Program-made: the position numbers and the translations under genes | Part shown: piece by piece, positions 1 to 12,150 of the stretch | How positions within the stretch are numbered: position 1 is the first letter of the stretch | Layout: each line of letters opens with the position of its first letter | NCBI RefSeq assembly: GCF_901709675.1 | Contig: NC_051095.1 | Span: 23,765,456 to 23,829,455, forward strand | Direction: 5' to 3' | DNA: 64,000 nucleotides | Source of the DNA: Syngnathus acus | Taxonomy: Eukaryota > Chordata > Actinopteri > Syngnathiformes > Syngnathidae | The notes under the pieces: generated by a model | Told to the model about the DNA's origin: nothing | The model's database searches: none | What the model saw: the letters and a program-made list of their open reading frames with translations, nothing else

Positions 1-126
1 CCGGAGAAAACCCACGCGGACATCGGGAGAACATGCAAACTCCACACAGGGAGGGCCGGAGGTGGAATCGAACCCGCACCCTCCTTACAGTGAGGCGGAC
101 GTGTTAGCCAGTGCTCCACCGAGCCG
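1..126 (-). repeat. tRNA-derived SINE, head portion, cut by the window edge
   Basis: Read on the minus strand it starts GGGCGGCTCGGTGGAGCACT, with an A-box-like segment, and then has a B-box-like GGTTCGATTCC before the SINE body. The same sequence recurs at 920-1072, 8976-9309, 9785-10115, 15603-15969, 38812-38966 and 58612-58955. The copy here runs off the left edge of the window. Confidence 0.8.
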
Positions 127-919
127 CCCCTCATATATTTATTTGATTAAATATACACAGTGTATAATTTAAATTCCCAAGTGTTTTTTGTGTTATTCAC
201 CAATTACTGGAGGTATATAACTAGCTGACAGTTTTGTTTTGTTTTGTTTTGTTTTTTAAAACAAATTACAAGTGTGTCGAACTGGTTGACATTAAAAATC
301 AATATAAAAAGGTAACATTTCAAAATATTTTCCAATGATAGCTTACAGAGTTTATTTTGTTGATGGTTGCCATCCTTTCCAAATTGCAGTGTTTTTAAAT
401 CATCAAATAAAACCATGCTTGGCTTAATAAATTACATGACTCAAAAGTGGATTTTGACAGCTTATCAAACAGCTGAGTAATTTTCTGTGGTAAACATGAC
501 AAATTACAATGATGCATCTTAATGGCTGCAAGTGTGGAATATCCTGAATTTGACAAAAGTAACAAGTAGAAAGCATTTTACAAGCTTAGATAAATTTTGT
601 GACCAAAATACTTCATGCCAGGTGGTCGTAATTTTTTTTCTTTATTGCTTGCCAATAAATGAGGTGGCAATCGAAAACGATACACATACACATACACCAG
701 CGACAGACAGAGAATTAGCTTGCCGAGTTATGACTCCACTTGTCACGTCGTGCGTCATCTTTCCATCTGCACATTGAGCCTGACTCTTCATGAGATTTGT
801 TGTTGTTTTAAAAATTAATTTAGGCTTTGCACCTTTACCTTTGCACTTTCTGTCCCAAATTCTAAACGTTTTCTGATTCTTTGGGAAAAACATTTTAAAA
901 AATAATAAATGCACAACAA

Positions 920-1072
920 ATGTGGGAAGAAACCGGAGTGCCTGGAGAAAATCCACATGGGCACGGGGAGAACATGCAAACTTCACACAGGGAGGGCTGG
1001 AGGTGGAATCAAACCCGCATCCTCCTAACTGTGAGGTGGACGTGCTATCCAGTGCGCCACCGAGCCACCCTG
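920..1072 (-). repeat. tRNA-derived SINE, 5' part only
   Basis: The minus strand carries the head (GGTGGCGCACTGGATAGCAC), the B box (GGTTTGATTCC) and the body as far as CTCCGGTTTC. The 3' body and the tetranucleotide tail are missing. Confidence 0.75.
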
Positions 1073-3074
1073 TTTTTGTTTCACTTCATTAAAAAAAAAA
1101 AAGACAATTCAAGCAATATTCTCGTAGTTTAAGATTTTAAGGTGATAGTACCAGAATGGAAAGGGTGAAAACAATGAGAAAATGCCAATATGCCAGAGGG
1201 TAACAGCTCGCAGCAATTTCTTAATTTTTTTTTGAAAGGGGAGAAGAAGAGAACTATGAACTTTTCATTTATGGAACGCTGAACATAGTTAAAAAAAATT
1301 CAATTATGCCCTGAACAAGTTTATTTTAAAATCTGTGGACTGAACTTTGAACTAGTTCTTGTAGAAAAGAAACTTTCCCAACACTGCTTGTTCGCTTGCC
1401 CTTTTTTCTTTTGACAATAAACTCCTGTTTTTGAATACAATCTTGGCTCCCCCCTTCCCTGCTTCTGCGTCCTCAATCACACACAGTGACACATTTCCGT
1501 ACTGTAAACTACGGGTTGGAATAGACCGAGTTACATGTTGACCAGAGAGCTTCTGGAATGAAAAAGACGTTTCTATGTACACAGTAGTGTCCTTGCGACG
1601 TCTAGCTCTGCACACTATACACACTATGATATAATACTATGTCCACAAGCGATCATGTCTCCTCATCCAAACCAGATATCTGTCATTTGAAAACACTTCA
1701 AGGAAAATGCTATCATAAATATTGAACCCGTGTGGAGGCTCACGGTCAGAACCTGCTCCTGAATCTTTTCCTGGCCCAAGTGGACTTCTGTTTCCTGCCC
1801 ACTGTCCGTGAGCCCCTTTCCCTCTGTGTTTGTTCACCTACCCCCCTTCCCTTCAATAAACCCTGGTCCAAGCCGCATTTGGTCACCCTGCTCCACTCAT
1901 TCCTGACATTCTCGTCTTGTCCTTTCCCCTAAAGAACCAAGACGTTTCCCAATTCTCCATGATCATTATTCTAAAGCAGAAGACACGACTTGCTCTTCTC
2001 TCAAATAGGCACAATTACATACGACATGTTGTCCATGATGCTGAGTGCTGACATGACAGCTTTATAATAGTGCATTCATTCTGTGTATAGTCACACCTGC
2101 TGCTGCAGACCATGTTTTTATTCTTGATCCATATCGACCCCGTTACACAGAGGTTATTCTGCGCAAACAGAGGAGTGATGACTTTGCAAGGCTATTTTCA
2201 GAGGCAGATTGAAAATGGTGTCAGGGAGGGAGGGGAAAAGGCATTAAAAGTCCAAGATGGAATGTTGCCATTACCCCAGTAGGTGCAGCTAGCTTTACAG
2301 GGTGACAGCATTAACTCACTTCAAATTACACTTTTGGTTTTATTTTCAGGGTCTTGTTTCAACAAGGTACTGTTTGTGTCCGGCTTGTGTTAGGACACTT
2401 ACTATATCACTCAATTTCTAGTGGGGCTTCCTAATATGTGAAATTGAGCCTACCTTCCTCTTCCTCCCCAGGGTATCTCAGATAGTGAGCTGCCATCTGG
2501 GGCCACATGCTCATCTAATGTTTTTGGAATAATCCTCTTCTCTTATTAGTTGCTATTTACTCAAGGAGATTTATTGAATGCAATTAGACTGGGGTTTGTA
2601 TTTTGCTATTTGACTGTGAACGTTTGAAACACCTTCAATAAAACTGAATTCTTGATGTTGTCCTCAGAGGGCATTTTGAAAAGCACCATTCTACTGTAGA
2701 TCCGCACTTGTCCGACCATCTCGACTATAGACTTCAGTAGCACTTTTGAGTTGACCAGATGGACTCAGTCACATATCCCAAAAGTGAGCTGTCACCTAAA
2801 TCACTTCAGTGTTATATACTGCTCTTTTGGGAGGGGTCCACTTTTGTGAAAATACTGTATGCCTTAAACTAGAGGTCACCAACTTTTGTGACAAAGGTTC
2901 TGCTTCTAGGGTTCTGATTACGAGTTATGAAACATTTTTTATCAAATTACTTTTAATAACATTGTAAATGACTTCTGACAATAGGAAACAGAAATGGATA
3001 CATATCAATGGGCAATACTGCTAGAAATCTCATTCAGTGTTCATTTTCATTGTCATAATTTCTATAACATCCCA
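1073..3074. other. Intergenic, mostly unassigned; LTR-like fragment near 1.70-1.91 kb
   Basis: Nothing recognisable as a gene is present. The segment 1,700-1,910 (C-rich, with AATAAA at 1,855 and a CATTCCTGACA ending) resembles the 3' part of a fish LTR, but no coding region or second LTR accompanies it. The remainder is AT-rich non-coding DNA. Confidence 0.4.
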
Positions 3075-3395
3075 AGAAAATCACAATGCGCTGGTGAGCT
3101 ATTTTTGGAACAGGTCCGCAAGCTGGAGTCTATCCCAGCTGACTTTGGGTAAGAAGTACACCCTGGAGTAGTCGTTAACCAATCATACAGCACACAAGCA
3201 CATTTCACACACACTTTCACACTCACGGACAATTCGGAGTCTTTGCTAGCGTTCTTCTATGCATGGTTTTGAATGTGGGGAGAAGGACAGGAGAGAACAT
3301 GCAACTTCCACAAAGGGCCAGAACCAAGATTCGAACCCTGCACCTCTCGACTTTGTGACGGATCACACATTCTGCCACTCATCCACTTTGCTGCA
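3075..3395 (-). repeat. Old, diverged SINE copy
   Basis: The order of landmarks matches the younger SINE copies on the minus strand: a TCGAATCT B-box-like word, GGGAGAAGG and AACATGCAAC words, then the TATCCCAGCTGACTTTGGG body. Many substitutions separate it from those copies. Related body fragments occur at about 5,030-5,110 and 7,830-7,910. Confidence 0.5.
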
Positions 3396-6290
3396 CTTAG
3401 ATTCAAATGACTTTAAACAAATGATATTTCTTGTGTAAATAAAATATACTCAGTTTACATAAACACTTAGTATTCAGTATTGTACAAGTTTACCATGCTC
3501 CTCATTCAATTAGCTGATTTTAAATGCAGAAGCAAAAGAATTAGGAGCAACCTGTCTTGCTCACCCCATCAGGACCTTTCATAAAACCACTGAAACAGAT
3601 GGGCGGGGGGGAGGGACTGCACATCCTGGTGTTCTATATATAAGTTTCACTCCCAATAGTAGTGGTGTCTGTGGTGCAGCCTGTCAGGCTCAGCAGTCCG
3701 GCTCGATAAAGAGCCTCTCTGTCCCATTATAAAGCTACTGGGAAGAGCTCACTCAATAATGTAACAAAGGGGATCACAACGCTGAGCTGTATGGAGGAGT
3801 GAAAGGTGCATTCATTTATTCAATGAAGGTGCATTTATTTATCTATTTAATGGCACATCTATTTATTTGTTTGATTTTTTTAAAATCCGTATTTAATTAA
3901 TGAATGAACATTTGATTAATTAATGACATGTTTAATTAAAAGTTTCATGGTGGATTTATTTATTTTATTTTGGCACTTTTGGTCCTCCATAGAGCTGCAC
4001 CATCAAGTTGAATAAGAGAATTGAAAAGAAAAACAAAAATCCACTTTTCACATTTTGCCAAAGACAGCTTGCATCAGTGTTAACTGTAATACAAGGTGTA
4101 CAGTGGGTGAGTGGAGTCACGTTGATACCGTGACTGTCCATATCACTCCTTGTTTTCATGTCGGCTCGCTGCGAGAGACCAAGCGGGAAGTGTTTGTGGT
4201 AATGTGAGACTGCAGATTAGTGCCGTGAGAGAAAAACGCCAGCATATTCTTCTTGTGTTTTCACAGACATCTCAGCTCCCTCCAGAGATTCACCTCATGG
4301 GCTTTGGATACCAGCTTGGGCCCATTAAAATCACATCATGTGCAGTTAGATTACTGCACTGCAAGCACGATGACAACCCTCCCACCACAAAGCCTACACA
4401 ATCAATCTCCTTGATTTTTTTTCCACTATTAAATGAATGTCGCATTTGCCTGACTTTTTATCTTGATGTTGCAGGATGGTAAAACTGCATTAATAATATC
4501 CTTATTTTGTGTTTTACCATTCAAAGCCACTTCGATCACCTTAAATCAAATGTTTCCAAATACAATTTTTTAGCTCCGCAACACTGCACAGGATGAGTGG
4601 TATGGATAATGGATGGATCTTATAGTAGGTTACCTAAATAAAGGCTCTTTTTCTTACACTCTGGATGGATCAATCCCTTTTTCTTTTATTCCAGCTGCCG
4701 CAAACTGACATTTTTTTCTATATATTACGAACAGTAGCATTACAAAGTAAAATTTCATAAAGAAAAACCCTCAGAAGAGAGACCTTGCAAAATAAAAGCT
4801 GTAAAGTGGCAACAACGTTTTCATATTTTTGGAATGAACCAGTTACCTATCTCATCTGTCACCATAAGAGCAGCACAATGTATTTGTTTTGTCTCAACGA
4901 GCTCATGATGGAGCCTTTTATCTAATCACTCTTCTTATTAAGTGCTAACTTGGACCTTAAAAGTTATAATGTACCATTTTGTCACAATGGCTGATAAGGT
5001 CCATCCATCTATTATGTTTGTCCTCATTATAGCTGAGCTGGAACTTATCCCAGCTGACTTTGGGCAAGAGGCCTGAACTGGACTGGCAATCAGTCAATCA
5101 CAGCATCTGGCAAGAGTTTAAGCAAAGCAGTAAAACGAGAAATTATTTTATTTTGCATTATCTGAACCACATATCCTCACAAGGGTGTGCTGGAGCCCAT
5201 CCCAATTGATTTTGGGGAGAATACCCTGGATTGGTTGTTAGCCAATTGCAGACTGTTCAACTTCCAGTTTGAAGCGGAGAAAATTTTAACATATGTGAAA
5301 TGAAGTGACCAGCAAATCAAGTTTTTTTTTTATTATTATTTTAAACTCACTATCATAACTAAAATACTGTATGTGACAGTTCCAGGCAAGTTAGCTTAGC
5401 GCTTAGCATCCCGAAGGACGCGTGTCTATGCGACATGATGTACCTTTATTTAACCAGTTTGGTGCTGACTTTTTGTGCCACTATGTCCAAAAGATTGTGA
5501 TCTTGGAGGGATAAGAGCTCTGTAACAAAATGTAGCTTCATTGATCACGTGATTGCGTTATCTGAAATTATGATTTTGTCCAAAACCAGCAAATAATTCA
5601 GCCCGACTCAACACTAAACTGACTTGAGATTTCTCTTATGCTGAGTCACGACAAGCAAGTATCATATTGCATATGATTCTTTGATCCAGTGACAATAGAT
5701 ATTATTGATTCATTCCACTGTAATCTGTTTTGCCGGGAAAGAACAATGTGATTGGGTGAAAGCTAGAGGTACAGTAGATAACCGAAGGAGGGACAACAGG
5801 ACCATATAGTTTACGAATATATATAGTAGATACTATATATATATATATATGCTATACTGTGGCTGCTTGATGAACGATGTGAGACATGACAAGGTATCAC
5901 AGATATTGGCGAGGATACCTATTTTCCATTACTCATGCATAACAGACTCCAGACTCAATGTGCTGACATAAAATAGGAGGAATCAGAGGTGTGTGTGCGT
6001 GCATACGTGCGTGCGTGTGTGCATGTGTAACTGCATGTGCTGCCAGCCCATCACAGCCATTCTAATAAACAGGGAACACTGTGGTCGACAACCACAATTA
6101 TGTAATGCATTTTCCACTAACATGATAACTTGCACACTCATCTTCCTAGGGGGCAAGCGGGTTTTAGTGGGTAGCCGATGGAAGACTAGAGTTGCATGAA
6201 TGCTACAAGTTTTGTCAAGGTTGGTAGGTGTGATCACATTGGGAATCGCAAATTTAAGTGTAAACGCACGTGTCTCCTCTGATTTGCACA
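3396..6290. other. Intergenic, no gene recognised
   Basis: AT-rich sequence with ARTTAATTAATKA-type low complexity at 3,830-3,960, SINE body fragments near 5,030-5,260 and an (AT)n run near 5,820-5,850. No open frame has recognisable protein similarity. Confidence 0.5.
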
Positions 6291-6322
6291 AGTGTTTAAC
6301 AGTACACACACGCACGCACACG

Positions 6323-6353
<31 letters not shown>

Positions 6354-6395
6354 ACACACGCACACAGACACACACACACGCACACACACAGTTTC
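5988..6395. repeat. (TG)n and (CA)n microsatellites
   Basis: A degenerate TGTGCGTGCATACG tract spans 5,988-6,035, and a purer CA/CACG array spans 6,302-6,391. Open frames here encode only Cys/Val or His/Thr repeats and are not genes. Confidence 0.9.
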
Positions 6396-6655
6396 CAGTA
6401 GTGTGCGTGCAGGGGGCAGAGGGCTGGCTTTCCCAAGGTCATCTGCTGTGTCATCATACTCCACTAGATTCCACTATATAACAGCTTACATTTGTTTTCT
6501 GCAGCTAACTGCTTCTTATTCCTCCATTTCGACAATAGCAGTAAAACATCTTTTGTCTCAAACAAAGTCAATTAAGACATAACATTTCGGGGCTGTTTGT
6601 AAAACAAAGACACCTCACATACTGTACAGTTAAATGTCACAACAAACATTATTAT

Positions 6656-7243
6656 TGGATACGTTTACATGGACGAAATGTCTTCAATCCGATCAGAGTT
6701 TGGATTGAAATTAGGATGGGATGCACTGTTTTCATGGACACTAAAAAAGATTGGTCTGATTAGGGCATGAATGTTCATGCGTCACACTTTCGGGTGGAAC
6801 AAATTATTCTGACATGCACATATACACTAGTAGTAGAAGAAGAAGAAGCAGTAGCGACTTCTGCGTCAACAATACATGTCTACTTTAAACGTTAGCATTA
6901 TTTTTGCAAATTTGTGCCATTTGTGGTGTTCCGCCAAGTTAACACTTCCTAATGGAGCTGGAATGTATCCTCCAGGAGGACAACTATGCCATGTCTTGAC
7001 TTTCGCTCGCTCTGCTTCTACTAGCGACCGGGAATAACAGCACCATGTATACTGATGTCACGGACGGTAAAGACGGTTTGTTCCGACACTCTGGAATAAG
7101 TGTCTTCGTGCGCGCCGATCGGAAAATCGGATTATAGATAAACCACTCCTCTCAGAATATTCTGAATGGGGTGCGTACATGAAGAATTTTTATTCCAATC
7201 ATGCTTTAAATCCGAATAAATGCATCCAAGTAAATGTAGCCAT
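6656..7243. mobile_element. MITE-like element with imperfect terminal inverted repeats
   Basis: The left end reads GGATACGTTTACATGGACG. The reverse complement of the right end reads GGCTACATTTACTTGGATGC. Internal GATCGGAATT-type words also recur in inverted orientation. No coding capacity is visible, and I cannot assign a superfamily. Confidence 0.5.
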
Positions 7244-7249
7244 TGTCAC

Positions 7250-8960
7250 TTCGTGAGAACTGAACCCACGCTGCCTGCATTGAAGTTAGGCAAGTAAACC
7301 ACTACTGGTGACTGAGGTTCTCAATGTTGCTTTCAAACTGACGTCGAAAACGTCGGTCGCCGAGTACAGGATTTGATGTTGTGTGTGCCGCCCAAGGTAA
7401 ACAGGTTTGATGACACTTCTTCTGTTGTGTGTCAGATAGGGCGATGTACACATTTGCTGTACTATGTAGGTTGGGTGGTAGGCTGGCAGCAGATGATGAA
7501 TGTATAAAGTACATGACCTGAATTTAGCCCCCAAAGATATACTTTTGGGTGAACATGCATGAATGGCTTGCATGTCTTGTAGCGTAGCTTTGACCATAAC
7601 ATACTGTCCTGTGTCAGTCTTCCTTCCTGAGGGCAGAGCATTCTGGAAGGAGGGCAACCATGCAAAACTAAATAATGCAGCGGCCCAGTCTCCACATGAT
7701 GACCTAGTAATCGGCTCCTTATAGCAAACACCAATACACTCATGGGCTGCGTAGTCTGACCGTACAATCACCAGCGGGATTAACTGACCAGCTATTTAGG
7801 AACTTTCGACATACCACTTTTTCTCATCAGGGTCATGGGTGAGCTGTCGCCTATCCCAGCTGATAAGCGGCAAGGTGCACCCTTGACTGGTCACCAACCA
7901 AGTACAGACTGTATAGACAAACAATTACTGACAAAGTTGTCTTTAATTGAAAACATGTTCTACAATTGACAACATTGGTCACAATTTCAACTTTGCCCAA
8001 ACACTTTGTTGACGTTTCTCCATAAACAAATTACCTCTGAGTTAGTGGTCTGAAATGGTTTAGTTTAAGTGTGATTTTTGCCATCTCTTCACATGCTGCA
8101 AACACCACAGAGGAGAAATTGCATCTCTGTGTCCAAAAAAACAAACACACTGAAGTCATTTTCAAGCGTGATGGAATCTCCCCACATTTACATTTAAATA
8201 TGCCCCCCCCCCCCCCCACACACACACACACAACTTCTCCATCTGTTTAAATCCGCAGTCGCTTGCAACTTATACACGCATGATGCGCAGATAACAAGAT
8301 AGTCCGTCTCACAAAGTAAACAATTTACAGGCTTTCTGTAGGTCCCCTCAGTGTCCCACCCTACCTTCGGTGTGGCAAGTGGACGACAGAATGGTGCTCG
8401 GCGGCCGGAAGATGTACGGAAGGTAACGGGAAAAACATTTCATCTTCTCCTTCGCCGATGCTTGCCAACGGGTGTGGAGTGTTTGCTCGCAGGCTCCACA
8501 TGCGCACTGCCTCCACGACAGCCAGCCAGAGAGGAATCAGTGGGGTGCTGCCTGCGGGTCGCTCGGGAGGGGAAACGACGTGTCCACGACGCGGGGGGCG
8601 ATTACAGCACCACCTCCCCTCCCTTCCCCTGAACTGTGACCGGACTTGACCCAATGTTACTTGACGTCCGCAGGAAGAAAAGCATGCTGTGTGACAGTCT
8701 ATTTGTGTCTGTATTCTGTATGTACGTGTGTGCGTGTGCGCGTATGTATATACTGCATGGGAAGTTCCCTCTGACTTCACTATTGTAAGTTGAATCATTC
8801 ATTCAAAGTATATTGAAAATTACATAAACAAAATATTTATTCAGACTTATAAACCAAGTATTTATTTTGACTTCATTTTTCAGATGGATATGTCACTTTT
8901 GCGGCAGTAGTCGTGTCCTAATGGAAAACTTTGACCTTGAAAGGTGAAACTATAAAGACC
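7250..8960. other. Intergenic; CpG-rich patch at 8.34-8.64 kb
   Basis: Mostly unassigned sequence. There is a poly-C/(CA)n tract at 8,203-8,232 and a CpG-rich patch at about 8,340-8,640 that could be a promoter or first exon (see findings). Long open frames around 7,286-7,770 have no recognisable protein content. Confidence 0.4.
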
Positions 8961-8975
8961 TTCATATTTTATTGT

Positions 8976-9309
8976 CCATCCATCCATTATCTGTACCGCT
9001 TGTCCCCACGGGGATCGTGGGCGTGCTAGAGCCTATCCCAGCAATCATCGGGCGGTACGCAGGGGACACCCTGAAGCGGTTGCCAGCCAATCGCAGGGCA
9101 CACAGAGACAAACAACCATCTGCACTCACACTCATGGGCAATTTGGAGCGCTCAATCAGACTACCATGCATGTTTTTTGGAAGTGGGAAGAAACCGGAGT
9201 GCCCGGGGAAAACCTACGCAGGCACGGGGAGAACATGCAAACTCCACACAAGGAGGGCCGCAGGTGGAATCGAACCCACACCCTCTAAACTGTGAGGCGG
9301 ACATGCTAA
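8976..9309 (-). repeat. tRNA-derived SINE, nearly full length
   Basis: On the minus strand, the copy begins within the tRNA-like head, carries the B box GTGGGTTCGATTCC, and runs through the whole body to a (GGAT)n tail at 8,976. Flanks ATATTTTATTGT (8,964-8,975) and ATATGTTATTGT (9,310-9,321) form an 11/12 target-site duplication. The head is truncated, as expected from incomplete reverse transcription. Confidence 0.85.
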
Positions 9310-9784
9310 ATATGTTATTGTATATTGTATATATGTTTATCAATATTTTTTTGTTATCTAATCATTTTTAAAACCATGGAAAACTCTTCGCACACTGGAC
9401 AGACTCTTCAAAAGCTCTCCTGCAAGGTGAAGTGTTGCCAGTTTCCGGCTGAAGAAAGGGAAGGTGGATGAAGACAAGCTTAAATTTTAATTTTGTTTTA
9501 GTCCCATTTGAGTCTTTTGTTACATGTTGGGGACCTGCATTGCCATTTAGCTGCTCTCTTTTGTATAGGACTCGAATGAAGAGCGTGTTCTGTGTGATTG
9601 CAGACATGCAGCAGAGTGGGTTGAGCCAAACAAGAACCTCTTCTCTGCCAAAGTGGACCTGCCCGATGTTCTTTGCATGGGTCAGGAGGAACAGGCTGAG
9701 GCGACTCTGCAACATAAAAGACTGAATGGAAGACATAAGTGAAGAAATAAAAGAAGAAACTCTGGAGGTATAAATTCCACAACG

Positions 9785-10115
9785 GTGGCTCGTGACACAC
9801 TGGTTCGCATGTCCGCCTCAGTTCAGAAGTTACGGGTTTCATTCCACCTCCGGCCCTCCCTTTGTGGAATTTGCTTCTTCTCCCCATGCCCGCGTGGGTC
9901 TTCTCCGGGCACTCCGGTTTCCTCCCACATCCCAAAAACATGCTTGGTAGGCCAATTGAGCACTCCAAATTGCCCCTAGGTGTGAGTGCGAGTGCGGATG
10001 GTTGTTCGTCTCTGTGTGCCCTGCGATTGGCTGGCAACGGGTTCAGGGTGTCCCCCGCCTACTGCCCAATGACTGCCGCGATAGGCTCCAGCATGCCCGC
10101 GACCCCTGTGGGGTC
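9785..10115 (+). repeat. tRNA-derived SINE, plus orientation, tail missing
   Basis: It starts GGTGGCTCGTGACACACTGG, continues through a B-box-like GGGTTTCATTCC and the full body, and ends at GACCCCTGTGGGG without the ATGG tail. It lies 0.5 kb from the opposite-strand copy at 8,976-9,309. Confidence 0.8.
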
Positions 10116-10579
10116 AAGCTTCCGAGATCGGACGTCCTCAGGGTAGTATGGCCGTAAGCTGTGATTGACCTCAAAATTCAGCATTTTATAGATACAATGG
10201 CCCCTGAAACCCCATGCCAACTAGCTAGTACTTGATGGCTGTTGTAAAAGTTTCCATTCACAATTGACGTGCAAAATAATAATGAAAAAGCTATTTTCTC
10301 CACTCCCGCTGGAGCGCCTGTCCTCTGGCGAACGCCCAAATGTAAATGAATGGGCTTTCGCACTTTGTGCAATTTCAACCAGGAGGAAGTGTGCGGCTTT
10401 AGAGCGGCCGTTGCGCACGGCCGGTGACGGCATCCATGGCCACGGGGCTCACTCAGGGGGGGTCCACGGATGCTCTGGAGCCTATTCAGGCGTGGGCCTC
10501 CGGTGCCCGTCACCCGGTCAAAGTTTCAGGCGTCCGCAAGTACTTTCCAAGTTTTCAGTGGACATCCGTGCGCAGGAGG

Positions 10580-10746
10580 ACGCACTGGGAACGTCTTGGG
10601 ATCCCCCGGGATGACCTGGATGAAGTGGCTGGGGAGAGGGAAATCTGGGAGTCCCTCCTAAAGCTGCTGCCCCCACGACCCGACCCCGAATAAGCGGAAG
10701 AAGATGGATGGATGGATGGATGGATGGATGGATGGATGGATGGATG
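10580..10746 (+). mobile_element. RTE-type LINE, extreme 3' end with (GATG)n tail
   Basis: The frame reads [20 protein letters not shown] followed by LPPRPDPE and a stop. It then runs directly into AAGCGGAAGAAG and about ten GATG units. This is the C-terminal end and tail of the same LINE family as the longer copy at 37,000-38,660. The copy is severely 5'-truncated. Confidence 0.75.
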
Positions 10747-12150
10747 GGCGGGACACTTACTGACTCCCACTTTTTAGGCGGGGTCTGCTTGATTTGACAC
10801 ATCAGCTTGACGAGGTCACAAAAGGAAGCGATCACAATTTCCCCATTGGAAATCATTGTAAAGACTATCGCCTAAAATGTACAAAAACAGCTATCAATAC
10901 ACACCAAAATTTAAATGGACATCTCTATTTAAGACTCTCCGTGGCTGGTGTTGGAAAAATGAGCAGCCTTTCTGCACCTGAAGTGCTCTGTCACGCCCAT
11001 TTCCTTTTACCATTCACCAACATACGCAAACACCGAGAGGCTTTATGTAAACGGCATTGTTCAAACGCTGTTGTGTAGTCAATTGAAATTGGTATGGTTC
11101 GTTTGACTTATATTTCCTCTGAAGTCCACGTATGGGGTACCACCTCCGCCTCCTATCGCCGGCCACACTCAGCTGAAGAGTCGGCCTCCTCGCTGGAAGT
11201 CCGGTGCTGCTAATCTTTCCAGAAAGCCGACCTCCGGGCGTTGCGGTCCGGGTCAAGCCTCCTGGCTGAGCCACTTTTGTGTTTGTAAATTTCCATTTTT
11301 CCATTCACTCGGTTTCTTTTCTTTTCGCTCGCGTTCTGCAGTAAACGCGGGGTGCATTCAAAGACCACTCACGCAGTCGGAAAACTCAGTTTTTAAATAG
11401 GTCAGGGCAACTTTAACATTTTTTATCTCATCACATTGATTGAATGACAATCGGCTGGCTGACCCCTTGGCACTACCTGAGAGGTTTACAAGTTTTTTTC
11501 CACCCTTCAAAAGTTGATGTGGTATGTCCATTGTGCGCTAAAAAATACAAACACAAATGCTTGTGTGATATTTAAGAAGACTGTCTCTATTGCATGATGC
11601 ATATATCACATTTTATTATCAATTCAAAATCCAGAAATCAGGTATTTCCAGAGGATTTGCATATTTTATCTTGCAAATGTACTTGAACCTCGGTTATGCT
11701 ATCAAAGATATACTGTGCAGTTGCATGGATGTTGGTCCTATCCAAACTTCCTTTTCGTCTTTGTCTCAGATGCAAGTGTTGTGTAACATTACAGAAAAAA
11801 AAGAAGGCACTGAGGTTTGCACATTGAGTCGACTGACATTTGACGAGACAGAGCAGCAATTTCATTGGTTTGAAAGCATTAAAGAGATGATGATAAAAAG
11901 TTGTGAACAATGGCGGCCCCCAAAGTAATTCGTATGGATACTGCCTCTGCTGTACTAAAGTGCACACATTTAGTTCTGTTTGTACATACAGTCAGTAAAG
12001 CGTCTAGGATCAAACACAATCCTCTGAAAAAGTTATTATTCCTTAATCAATGTTCTCTCTACGGATCGAACATAAGGAAGTGTATCTTCAGGCTCGCATC
12101 AATTCATCTTATAGAGATGACAGCGTAACTGGGACTTGAGTGTGCGTGTG
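10747..12150. other. Intergenic and tmem129 downstream region
   Basis: No gene is recognised. Positions 11,331-11,384 match part of the foldback arms found at 49.3-50.2 kb (GCGGGGTGCATTCAAAGACC). The tmem129 3' UTR should begin at 12,150 and run leftward, but I could not fix a polyadenylation site. Confidence 0.4.

Noticed and set aside
5983-6582. Several open frames of 68-134 codons
   Set aside because: They are translations of CA/TG microsatellites (His-Thr or Cys-Val repeats) with no coding signal.
7286-7771. 161-codon minus-strand frame
   Set aside because: No recognisable domain or splice context and overlapping frames of similar length; it looks like chance.
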